9,362 nt of DNA from Palsa-461 sp040414865 (GCA_040414865.1 JBEDUR010000216.1:1-9362), one strand, 5' to 3'; shown: positions 1 through 6,278, counted from the first letter of the stretch. Program-made: numbers and translations. The notes: generated from the letters alone by a model not told the origin.

Positions 1-18
1 CGATGCAGGCTGGAGGGC

Positions 19-339
19 GTGCATGTTGCCGCGCTCCGGATCGAGCTTCACCTCCCGCAGAGCACCTCGCTCAAGGCCAAGCGTTCGGTCGTCCGCCACC
101 TGGTAGAGGCCTCGAGACGACGCTTTGGCGTCTCGGCGTGCGAAGTGGCCGATCACGACCTTCGCCAGCAGGCCGTGCTCGGCTTTTCGGTCGTCGCCCC
201 AACTCCGGGCTACGCCTCCCAGCTCCTCGACCGCGCCGAGCGCTTCGTATGGTCGCACCCGGAGGTGGAGGTCGTCGAAGCAAGCCGTCACTGGGTCGAG
301 GTCGAGACGTCCCGGCGAGCGTCGCCTCCCAGACGCTGA
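19..339 (+). CDS. DUF503 family protein (YlxP-like)
   Basis: A 106-residue protein matching the DUF503/YlxP family over its whole length. It opens with MHVAALRIELHLP, then SLKAKRSVVRHL, the central DLRQQAVLGFSVV and a C-terminal segment ending in VEVVEASRHWVEVE. The family is about 90-100 residues, so this copy is complete with a short basic tail. Its biochemical role is not established. Homologues usually lie in the nusA-infB-rbfA cluster, which suggests a link to translation or ribosome maturation. The GTG at 19 is chosen because it gives the family N-terminus and has GGAGG just upstream (12-16). The frame stays open to the window edge, so a longer start cannot be excluded. No rbfA follows; the next gene is on the opposite strand. 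Confidence 0.88.
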   Translation: MHVAALRIELHLPQSTSLKAKRSVVRHLVEASRRRFGVSACEVADHDLRQQAVLGFSVVAPTPGYASQLLDRAERFVWSHPEVEVVEASRHWVEVETSRRASPPRR

Positions 340-419
340 TCCCATCCCGGCTGTGTAGGTGTCCATGGCGTGGGCCGACCCTGCTCATCAGGTCGGGACG
401 ACCACGGCGGCCATGGCGG

Positions 420-471
420 TCGGAGACCCTTGCAAGTCTTCTTCCGAACTGCACTACGCAAGTGTCTCCGA
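420..471. terminator. Long imperfect inverted repeat in convergent gap, possible bidirectional terminator
   Basis: Positions 420-433 (TCGGAGACCCTTGC) and 458-471 (GCAAGTGTCTCCGA) form a 14-bp inverted repeat with a single mismatch and a 24-nt loop. It lies in the 202-bp gap (340-541) between two genes that converge, where a shared terminator is expected. Neither side has a T-tract, so it is not a textbook intrinsic terminator. A shorter repeat, CCGACC/GGTCGG at 375-380 and 391-396, lies just left of it. Nothing else recognisable (no tRNA, no convincing small ORF) was seen in this gap. Confidence 0.45.
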
Positions 472-541
472 GAGCCCGGGTTCGGTTGTCGAAGGTGGTC
501 CGCTTGGACCTGCACGCGCCCTCGCGTTTGGGATCGTTCAA

Positions 542-1933
542 TCACCGCTCGACGGCAAAGATTCGCCACGAGCCCGGAACACCCTTGAGATCGTGTTCTC
601 CACGATCGCTGAACTGAATGCCCGAGCCGACAACCAGATCGACGACGGTGCGCGAAACAAGGATTTCGTCCGGCTGAGCGAGTGACGAGACCCTCTGCCC
701 GATATGGACGGCGATTCCAGCTACGTCCAAATCGGTGATCGCAATCTCACCGGTGTGCAAGCCCGCCCGGACGCCGATGCCGAGTTTCTTCACCGCATCT
801 CGAATCGAGCAGGCACAGGCAATCGCCCTGGCTGGGCCGTCGAAGGTGGCCAGGAACGCGTCACCCCACGTCTTGACCTCCCGTCCGCGAAAACGCGTGA
901 GTTCTCTACGTACGGTTTGGTGGTGCTTCTCAAGTAATGCGGTCCACCGCAGATCACCGAGCTCAGCCGCCCGGACGGTGGAGTTGGCGATGTCCGTGAA
1001 AAGCACGGTGGCGAGCACGCGATCGAATCCGGGGTAGGCACGAGCGCCGGTCACGAACTGCTCGATCTCGTTCAAGGTGGCATCGGGGTTCCCCACCCAG
1101 TACAGGTGGTCGCCGCCATCGAGCTCGACGAGCTTGGCCTCCGAGATGTGGTCGGCGAGATATCGACCGAAATGGGCAGGCATGTAGAGGTTGTCCCGGT
1201 GCAAGAGGACCAGGGTCGGAGCCGAGATGGCAGGCAGGACGGCGCGCACGTCGAGATGTCCGATCACCAGCTGCATGGCCGCGGAGGCGCCGGGACTGAC
1301 GGACTGGCGTTCGAGCCGGGCGAGCTGGTCACGGAACGCCTCATTCAAGGCCTCGCTCGGGGCGATGACCGACACCCAGCGCGGATCGCCGGAACCCCAG
1401 AAGTCCACAAATCCGGCCAGCATGGTGTCGAGCTCGCTCGGATCCCATGCCTCATAGCCCTCATCGGAGGCCAGGAGGGCGTAGGCATCCACCAGCACCA
1501 GTCCCGAGGTCCGCTCCGGGTACGTCGCCGCGAGGAGCATGGCGACGAGCCCGCCATCGCCATGACCGAGCACGATCGCTTGCGACGAGCCCGCGGCGTC
1601 CAAGACGGCCTTGGCGTCACTCATCCACCGCTCCAGCGTCGGCAGGTCGTTGAGCGGAGCTGGATCCGACAGACCAATACCCCTCATGTCGAAGAGGATG
1701 AGTCGTGAGAAGCCAGCGAGACGGTCGAGGAAATGGGAGATCAGCGGGTCGTCCCACTGGCTCTCAAGATGGTTCCACCACCAGGGAACGAAGATCAGGT
1801 CGATCGGGCCGTCTCCGACAACCTGGTATGCGATATGCGTGCCGTCCTCGGTCTTGGCGTAGCGAGTCCGAGGATTGGTCACAGTGGTCAGTCTGTCCGA
1901 GGACGTGGGCGGTTGCTGCAGCCGGTTGCCCAC
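542..1933 (-). CDS. Alpha/beta-hydrolase–class III adenylate cyclase fusion with degenerate hydrolase nucleophile
   Basis: A two-domain protein of 463 residues, organised like mycobacterial Rv1900c (LipJ). Residues about 25-295 are an alpha/beta-hydrolase domain. Residues about 305-463 are a class III nucleotide cyclase domain expected to make cAMP from ATP. The cyclase has metal-binding D314 (LFTDI) and D358 (KTWGDAF), substrate-specifying K354 and D403, and transition-state R414; the usual Asn position is H410. In the hydrolase the elbow reads GHGDGG, so Gly125 sits where GxSxG has its Ser, while an acid (D247) and His (H276) remain. Esterase activity is therefore unlikely and a ligand-sensing role is plausible (inference). 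No transmembrane segment is evident. The gene starts 39 bp after the methyltransferase stop and may share its operon. A GTG at 1882 (residue 18) fits the family N-terminus better; neither start has a good ribosome site. GC content is lower than in its neighbours. Confidence 0.9.
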   Translation of the reverse strand: MGNRLQQPPTSSDRLTTVTNPRTRYAKTEDGTHIAYQVVGDGPIDLIFVPWWWNHLESQWDDPLISHFLDRLAGFSRLILFDMRGIGLSDPAPLNDLPTLERWMSDAKAVLDAAGSSQAIVLGHGDGGLVAMLLAATYPERTSGLVLVDAYALLASDEGYEAWDPSELDTMLAGFVDFWGSGDPRWVSVIAPSEALNEAFRDQLARLERQSVSPGASAAMQLVIGHLDVRAVLPAISAPTLVLLHRDNLYMPAHFGRYLADHISEAKLVELDGGDHLYWVGNPDATLNEIEQFVTGARAYPGFDRVLATVLFTDIANSTVRAAELGDLRWTALLEKHHQTVRRELTRFRGREVKTWGDAFLATFDGPARAIACACSIRDAVKKLGIGVRAGLHTGEIAITDLDVAGIAVHIGQRVSSLAQPDEILVSRTVVDLVVGSGIQFSDRGEHDLKGVPGSWRIFAVER

Positions 1934-1972
1934 GCGATCACGGGCGCGGTAACGACCTCCCGTCTGAGGACG

Positions 1973-3400
1973 TCAACGGCCGGGTTGGCCCTGCCGGGCG
2001 TAGGCACACAGCCGCTCGTGACCGGCGGCGTCGCCCAGCTCGACGGTGTCGACGACAGCGCCCCCTGGGCTGCTCAGCGCGAGGAGCGCCCGCTCCCCGG
2101 CGCTCCCCCTTGCCGGCCGCTCGGTCGTCAGCACGACGAGGGGGAGGTCGGGTCGCCTCTCGTGCAGGACCGCCGCCCGGCCGAGTGCTCGCCAGAGGGC
2201 ATCGCCGCGCCGCAGCCCCGACGGGCTGGTGGTGAACCCACCGACGACCTCGAACGCCCAATTCCCGCCAACGCCATCGGTGGCGACCAGGTGGACCTCG
2301 AGCCCCAGGCCTGGCGGGCGACGATCTGCGCCAACGTCGACGAAGCCGCAGTCCCAGAGGAGCTCGGCGGCCACCTCCTTGGCTTGATGACCGCCGGCAA
2401 CCGCGTTGGCGAAGCGCTCGTCGCTCGGGCCGGCCACCACCTCGGCTGGCGCGCCGCGACTGGCCGTGGCTCGCGCAAAACGGACGCGTTCGCGGGCCTG
2501 GGCCACGTACGACGCGTCCGTCTCGTAGCCGACGAAGCGGCGGCCGGTCCGGATTGCCGCGACAGCAGTGGTGCCCGAGCCCATGAACGGGTCGAGGACG
2601 ACGTCGTCGGCGTAGGTGAACAGCTCAATGAGCCGGGTCGGCAACTCAACCGGGAACGGGGCCGGGTGGCCCACGCGCCTCGCGCTCTCCGGGGCGATCT
2701 CCCACAGATCGGTGGTCGCCTCGAGGAACTCGTCGCGCGAGATGGTGGGGACCGAAGGCAGCCCCCGGCGCCGGCGTTCGGCCTGCGGCAGGGCCCTATC
2801 GAACCGGCCCTTGCTGGCGATCACCACCCGCTCGGTGACGTCACGGAGCACCGGGTTGGCCGGTTGCTGGAAGGTTCCCCAGGCGCACGACCCGCCGGCT
2901 GCCCGGCCCTTCCACCAGATCACTTCGCCCCGTAAGAGGAGGCCGAGGTCTGAGAAAAGATCAGCCACGTCGCCCGAAAGCGACCGGTAGGGACGGCGAC
3001 CGAGGTTGGCCACATTGACCGCCATACGCCCGCCGGGCTCGAGCACCCGTTTGCACTCGGCGAAGACGCCGCGCAACAACTCCAGGTACTCGAGGTAGGT
3101 CGCCGGGACTCCATCGGCGCCCAGGCTCTCCTCGTACTCCTTGCCGGCGAAGTAGGGGGGCGAGGTCACCACCAGTGCCACCGAACGCGACTCGAGGTTG
3201 CTCATGTCGCGCGCGTCACGCCGATAGAGGACGTCGAGGTGGCCTGGGCGCGTCACGTCGGTCTCGGCCGAGATTTCCGGCGGCACGAAGCGGCGGTAGA
3301 AGCCGGAGGCGTCATGGTTCTCTCGGCGCGAAGAACCGAAGGGGGCGGTCGAGGTCGGACGACGCCGACGCGCCGGGCGGGGATCCGACAGAGCGCTCAT
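1973..3400 (-). CDS. Beta-class site-specific DNA methyltransferase with extra C-terminal domain
   Basis: This 475-residue protein should transfer a methyl group from S-adenosylmethionine to an exocyclic amino group in DNA. Catalytic motif IV is TSPPY (79-83) and SAM motif I is DPFMGSGTT (270-278). The order IV before I marks the beta class, with the conserved HPAPFP segment at 245-250. TSPPY is more typical of N4-cytosine enzymes, but N6-adenine cannot be excluded, and the target sequence cannot be read. Residues about 1-50 are basic and low in complexity. Residues about 338-475 form a separate domain with a helix (AKEVAAELLWDCGF), strand-like segments around E368 and FEVVGG (383-388), then LGRAAVL and PLVVLTTERP. 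This may be a degenerate nuclease-like fold (inference). The ATG at 3398-3400 overlaps the stop of the ribbon-helix-helix gene as ATGA. No restriction endonuclease gene is visible, so it may be an orphan methylase. Confidence 0.9.
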   Translation of the reverse strand: MSALSDPRPARRRRPTSTAPFGSSRRENHDASGFYRRFVPPEISAETDVTRPGHLDVLYRRDARDMSNLESRSVALVVTSPPYFAGKEYEESLGADGVPATYLEYLELLRGVFAECKRVLEPGGRMAVNVANLGRRPYRSLSGDVADLFSDLGLLLRGEVIWWKGRAAGGSCAWGTFQQPANPVLRDVTERVVIASKGRFDRALPQAERRRRGLPSVPTISRDEFLEATTDLWEIAPESARRVGHPAPFPVELPTRLIELFTYADDVVLDPFMGSGTTAVAAIRTGRRFVGYETDASYVAQARERVRFARATASRGAPAEVVAGPSDERFANAVAGGHQAKEVAAELLWDCGFVDVGADRRPPGLGLEVHLVATDGVGGNWAFEVVGGFTTSPSGLRRGDALWRALGRAAVLHERRPDLPLVVLTTERPARGSAGERALLALSSPGGAVVDTVELGDAAGHERLCAYARQGQPGR

Positions 3401-3585
3401 CGCCCTCGGCCACCTCGGTGCATCCCGCCGGCGCGCCGCAGGTAGTCGGAGACCGCCTGGACGACCAGCTGGTTGACGGAGCGGCCCTCGGCCGCCGCCG
3501 CCTGGTGCAGACGGTCACGCAGCTCGGGGCTCAGGCGCACGGCGGTGGTCACCCTCGGCAGGTGGTAGAGGCGCGGGCGGGCCAC
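3397..3585 (-). CDS. Small ribbon-helix-helix DNA-binding protein
   Basis: A 62-residue protein with a ribbon-helix-helix (Arc/MetJ, CopG-like) pattern: strand TTAVRL (13-18), helix PELRDRLHQAAAAEG (20-34), turn at GRS, and helix SVNQLVVQAVSDYLRR (36-51), followed by a short basic tail. Such proteins bind DNA as dimers and are often autorepressors or antitoxins. No toxin gene lies beside it. Its TGA overlaps the methyltransferase ATG, so the two are probably translationally coupled and it may control methyltransferase expression, much as small controller proteins do in restriction-modification systems (inference). The GTG at 3583-3585 is taken as the start; no Shine-Dalgarno sequence precedes it, and a -10-like element only 6 nt upstream suggests a leaderless message. 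A second in-frame GTG at codon 12 would still keep the whole fold. Confidence 0.75.
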   Translation of the reverse strand: MARPRLYHLPRVTTAVRLSPELRDRLHQAAAAEGRSVNQLVVQAVSDYLRRAGGMHRGGRGR

Positions 3586-3591
3586 GGCTCG

Positions 3592-3597
3592 ACACTA
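3592..3597 (-). promoter_or_regulatory. Candidate -10 element of a leaderless promoter for the RHH-methyltransferase genes
   Basis: On the minus strand the hexamer TAGTGT fits the actinobacterial TANNNT -10 pattern. It ends 6 nt before the GTG of the ribbon-helix-helix gene, the distance expected if transcription starts at the start codon itself. The lack of a ribosome-binding site agrees with a leaderless message. No good -35 hexamer was found at 16-19 bp, so the call is weak. Confidence 0.3.
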
Positions 3598-3625
3598 ACG
3601 GCGGCCTGCACAGGTGGCGTGGATA

Positions 3626-3645
3626 CCGCGCGCACAAACGCGCGG
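3626..3645. terminator. Perfect 7-bp GC hairpin after the nitroreductase gene
   Basis: CCGCGCG at 3626-3632 and CGCGCGG at 3639-3645 are perfectly complementary with a 6-nt loop. The hairpin begins 3 nt past the stop codon of the minus-strand nitroreductase gene and lies upstream of the promoter candidate for the next gene. It could terminate the nitroreductase message or act as an operator. No T-tract follows on the minus strand, so termination is not certain. Confidence 0.4.
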
Positions 3646-3647
3646 CG

Positions 3648-4067
3648 CTACGCCGGGATTCCCTCCAGGGCGAGCACTGGAATGACCCTGCTGGTGCGCT
3701 GCTGGTAGTCGGCGAAAACCGGATAGAGCTCCGACTGGCGAGCGAAGGCACGCTCACGCTCCTCGCCCTCGGTGACCCGGGCCACTGCCCGGTGGTTCTC
3801 GGTGCCGATCTCCACGGTGACCTCGGGGTTCGCCACCGCATTGTGGTACCAGTCCGGGTTGGTCGGGGCGCCGGCCTTGGACGCGAACACATAGAGCGTG
3901 TCCCCGTCGCGCAGGTACATCATGGGGTTGACCCGCAACTTGTGGCTCTTTGCCCCCGCCGTGGTGAGGAGCAGGAGCGGTGCCCCCTCGAATCTCCCGC
4001 CTACCCGGCCTCCGTTGGACCGGAACTCCTCGATGATCCCGGCGTTCCAGTCATTCAGTTGGGACAC
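3648..4067 (-). CDS. F420-dependent nitroreductase family oxidoreductase (Ddn-like)
   Basis: A 139-residue protein of the deazaflavin-dependent nitroreductase family (DUF385, Ddn type), a split beta-barrel enzyme that uses reduced coenzyme F420 to reduce substrates such as quinones or nitro-compounds; the natural substrate cannot be told. Family landmarks are LLLLTTAGAKSHKLRVNPM (31-49), the region that contacts the F420 phosphate and tail, then LYVFASKAGAP (58-68), PDWYHNAVANP (71-81) and the closing RVIPVLAL segment. Length is normal for the family. The GTG start at 4065-4067 is well supported by GAGGAGGAG at 4070-4078, about 6 nt upstream. It is transcribed away from the lactonase gene across a 100-bp shared region and is followed by a GC hairpin. 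The 62-bp gap to the ribbon-helix-helix gene and the separate promoter candidate there suggest it is its own unit. Confidence 0.9.
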   Translation of the reverse strand: MSQLNDWNAGIIEEFRSNGGRVGGRFEGAPLLLLTTAGAKSHKLRVNPMMYLRDGDTLYVFASKAGAPTNPDWYHNAVANPEVTVEIGTENHRAVARVTEGEERERAFARQSELYPVFADYQQRTSRVIPVLALEGIPA

Positions 4068-4167
4068 GCGACTCCTCCTCGTTCGTTCGGTGCCCGGCTC
4101 GCGGGACGAGCCAATTCAAGCGTGCTACGAAAGGTGGGCACACGAGCCAGCGACCCAAGGAGGGGTG
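4068..4167. promoter_or_regulatory. Divergent control region with inverted and direct repeats
   Basis: This 100-bp gap lies between the divergent nitroreductase and lactonase genes and must hold both start regions. It contains a perfect inverted repeat GGCTCG (4096-4101)/CGAGCC (4107-4112) with a 5-nt loop. It also has a direct repeat ACGAGCCA at 4106-4113 and 4142-4149, whose second copy sits just before the lactonase ribosome-binding site. These are possible operator half-sites. No convincing pair of -35/-10 hexamers was found for either direction; TTGAAT (minus strand, 4113-4118) is a possible -35 for the nitroreductase. Confidence 0.35.
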
Positions 4168-5133
4168 ATGGGCCAGGTGGAGACCGTCAGAGGACCGATC
4201 GACACGGCCGAGCTCGGGCCCACGCTCATGCACGAGCACGTCTTCGTCCTCACTGCCGACGTCCAAGCCAACCTGCCCCAGCCATTCGATGAAGACGCCC
4301 GCGTCGCCGAGGCAGCGGCCAAGCTCCGAGCGCTGGCCGACGTCGGCGTCCGCACCTTCGTGGACTGCACGGTCATCGGACTGGGCCGCAACGTGGCCCG
4401 GGTGAAGCGAGTCAACGAACTGGTCGACCTCAATATCGTTGTGGCCACCGGCGTCTACACCTATGACACCGTCCCGTTCTACTTCCGCTTCCGGTTGCCC
4501 CGCGGCGACGCCCCCGACCCCATGGTGGAGCTCTTCGTGCACGACATCACCGAGGGGATCGTGGACACTGGGGTGAAGGCGGGCTTCCTCAAGTGCGCCG
4601 TCGACGAGCTGGGGCTCACCCCCGACGTCGAGCGTGTCCTGCGCGCAGTCGCCGGCGCCCACCGGGCCACCGGCGCACCGATCACCGTGCATACCCACCC
4701 AGGGACCCGGCGCGGGCTCGACGTCGCCCGGGTCTTGGAAGAGGAGGGGGCCGATCCCCGCCGGGTGGTCCTCGGCCACAGCGGGGACTCGACCGACATC
4801 GACTACTTGCAGGGCCTGGCTGAGCGGGGCTATCTGCTCGGTATGGACCGGTTCGGGATCGACCTCGGCGTCACCACCGAGCAGCGGGCCAAGACGGTGG
4901 CCGAGCTGTGCCGCCGCGGGCTCTCCAAGAGCCTGGTGCTCTCGCACGACGCCGCTTGCGTCATGGACTGGGTGGACGAAGCCGTCCGGCCACTCGTCAT
5001 GCCCAACTGGCACTACACCCACATCCACCAGGACGTGCTGCCCGTGTTGCGGGAGAACGGGGTCACCGACGACCAGATCGAGGACATGCTGGTCGGCAAC
5101 CCCCGCGGGTACTTCGAGGCGGCATCGCTCTGA
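4168..5133 (+). CDS. Phosphotriesterase-like lactonase / amidohydrolase-superfamily hydrolase
   Basis: A 321-residue binuclear-metal TIM-barrel hydrolase of the phosphotriesterase family. All six metal-site residues can be placed: H22 and H24 (MHEH), the bridging lysine K142 (GFLKCAVDE), H175 (TVHTH), H204 (VLGHSGD) and D261 (LSHDAAC). Residues typical of the lactonase branch (PLL; SsoPox and mycobacterial PPH) are also present: the TGVYTYDTVPFYF loop (94-106), MDRFG with R228, and the CVMDW stretch after D261. Acyl-homoserine or other lactones are therefore likelier substrates than organophosphates. No signal peptide is seen, so it is cytoplasmic. The ATG at 4168 is chosen because it gives the family N-terminus and has AAGGAGG at 4157-4163. 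The reading frame is open far upstream, but that part overlaps the nitroreductase and matches nothing. A PHP-domain gene follows after 8 bp, probably in one operon. Confidence 0.92.
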   Translation: MGQVETVRGPIDTAELGPTLMHEHVFVLTADVQANLPQPFDEDARVAEAAAKLRALADVGVRTFVDCTVIGLGRNVARVKRVNELVDLNIVVATGVYTYDTVPFYFRFRLPRGDAPDPMVELFVHDITEGIVDTGVKAGFLKCAVDELGLTPDVERVLRAVAGAHRATGAPITVHTHPGTRRGLDVARVLEEEGADPRRVVLGHSGDSTDIDYLQGLAERGYLLGMDRFGIDLGVTTEQRAKTVAELCRRGLSKSLVLSHDAACVMDWVDEAVRPLVMPNWHYTHIHQDVLPVLRENGVTDDQIEDMLVGNPRGYFEAASL

Positions 5134-5141
5134 GCGCCCCA

Positions 5142-6158
5142 GTGGAGCCTGCGGCCGCCCTACGGAGGATCGCCTTCCTGCTCGAAGCGGGGAACGAGGC
5201 GACCTACAAGGTCCGGGCGTTCAGGAACGCGGCTGACGTGGTCGCCTCTGTGGACCCGGCGGAGCTCGACCGGCTCCACCAGGCCAAGCGCCTCGAGCGT
5301 CTGGAGGGCATCGGCAAGAGCACCGCCCGGGTCATCGCCGAGAGTCTCTCGGGGGCCGAGCCGGCCTACCTGGTAGACCTCGAGAGCAAGGGTGTGGCCG
5401 CCCCGACCCCGGGTCCAGCGGCCGAGCTGCACCAGAGGTTGCGCGGCGACTGCCACAGTCACTCGGACTGGTCAGACGGCGGGAGCCCCATCGACGAGAT
5501 GGCACGGACCGCCGCCCAGCTCGGCCACGACTACCAGGCGCTCACCGATCACAGCCCCCGCCTTACGGTCGCCCACGGCCTCGGGGCCGACGACCTCCGC
5601 CGCCAACTCGAGGTCGTGGCCAGGCTCAACCAGCAACTCGCCCCGTTCCGGCTGCTCACTGGCATCGAGGTGGACATCCTGGAGGACGGCGGCCTCGACC
5701 AGGACGAGGGGCTGTTGGCCGAGCTCGACGTTGTTGTGGCCAGTGTGCACTCCCAGCTGCGCATGGACTCGGCCGGGATGACCCGGCGCATGCTGTCAGC
5801 GGTCGAGAGCCCACTCGTCGATATTCTCGGCCACTGCACCGGACGCAAGGTCGTGGGCCGTGGCCGGCCGCCGTCGAGCTTCGACCACGAGCGGGTCTTC
5901 CGGGCCTGCGCGGAGAGCGAAACCGCAGTTGAGATCAACTCCCGCCCCGACCGTCGTGACCCGCCCCGCGATCTCCTCGAGCTGGCCCTTTCGCTCGGCT
6001 GTCGCTTCTCGATCGACTCGGACGCCCACGCCCCCGGCCAGCTGACGTGGCTCGGGTTCGGCTGCGAGCAGGCGGTCGAGGCCGGAGTCCCAGCGGCCGC
6101 TGTCGTGAACACGATGAGCCTGGACGACTTCCTGACCTGGACCTCGAGCCACCACTGA
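5142..6158 (+). CDS. Helix-hairpin-helix plus PHP-domain metal-dependent phosphoesterase
   Basis: A 338-residue protein in two parts. Residues 1-75 resemble the N-terminal 8-kDa domain of family X DNA polymerases, with ATYKVRAFRNAA (20-31) and a helix-hairpin-helix at LEGIGKSTARVI (54-65) that would bind DNA without sequence preference. Residues about 100-335 are a PHP domain in which all nine expected metal ligands can be placed: H105 and H107 (CHSHSD), D112, H137 (TDHS), E176 (GIEVDIL), H203 (SVHS), H231 (GHCTGR), D294 and H296 (DSDAH). The polymerase palm and fingers are absent. In full-length bacterial PolX the PHP domain is a 3'-5' exonuclease or AP-site processing module, so a DNA-repair phosphoesterase role is plausible but inferred. 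The GTG at 5142, 8 bp after the lactonase stop, matches family starts. No Shine-Dalgarno is visible, suggesting coupling to the upstream gene. Confidence 0.88.
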   Translation: MEPAAALRRIAFLLEAGNEATYKVRAFRNAADVVASVDPAELDRLHQAKRLERLEGIGKSTARVIAESLSGAEPAYLVDLESKGVAAPTPGPAAELHQRLRGDCHSHSDWSDGGSPIDEMARTAAQLGHDYQALTDHSPRLTVAHGLGADDLRRQLEVVARLNQQLAPFRLLTGIEVDILEDGGLDQDEGLLAELDVVVASVHSQLRMDSAGMTRRMLSAVESPLVDILGHCTGRKVVGRGRPPSSFDHERVFRACAESETAVEINSRPDRRDPPRDLLELALSLGCRFSIDSDAHAPGQLTWLGFGCEQAVEAGVPAAAVVNTMSLDDFLTWTSSHH

Positions 6159-6278
6159 TCCCCTCAGCGCTGGTGGATCCGTCGGTCGCGCCGGCCCGGC
6201 GGAGCATGCTCGGGACCTCCAGGGCGCCGACCGGTTCGGACGTGTCGAGGCTCCTTCGGCGCCACCGCGCCATAAAGG

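Noticed and set aside
474..500. GGGTTCG stretch resembling a tRNA T-loop
   Set aside because: No acceptor, D or anticodon stems can be drawn around it and there is no matching CC pairing at the expected distance.
3..617. A 204-codon plus-strand frame across the DUF503 gene and the convergent gap
   Set aside because: It overlaps DUF503 in another frame and runs into the cyclase 3' end; its composition is that of a shadow frame.
1733..2935. A 400-codon plus-strand open frame
   Set aside because: It is antisense to the methyltransferase and cyclase genes, is rich in Arg, Gly, Pro and Ala, and shows no family motif, as expected of high-GC shadow frames.
3898..4167. Upstream extension of the lactonase reading frame
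   Set aside because: It lies antisense to the nitroreductase gene and resembles no family, and the ATG at 4168 has a strong ribosome-binding site and the family N-terminus.
4051..5028. A 325-codon minus-strand open frame opposite the lactonase
   Set aside because: The opposite strand encodes a protein with every phosphotriesterase metal ligand; the antisense translation has no recognisable motif.
4908..5141. Upstream extension of the HhH-PHP reading frame
   Set aside because: It is a shifted-frame shadow of the lactonase 3' end; similarity to the family begins at the GTG at 5142.
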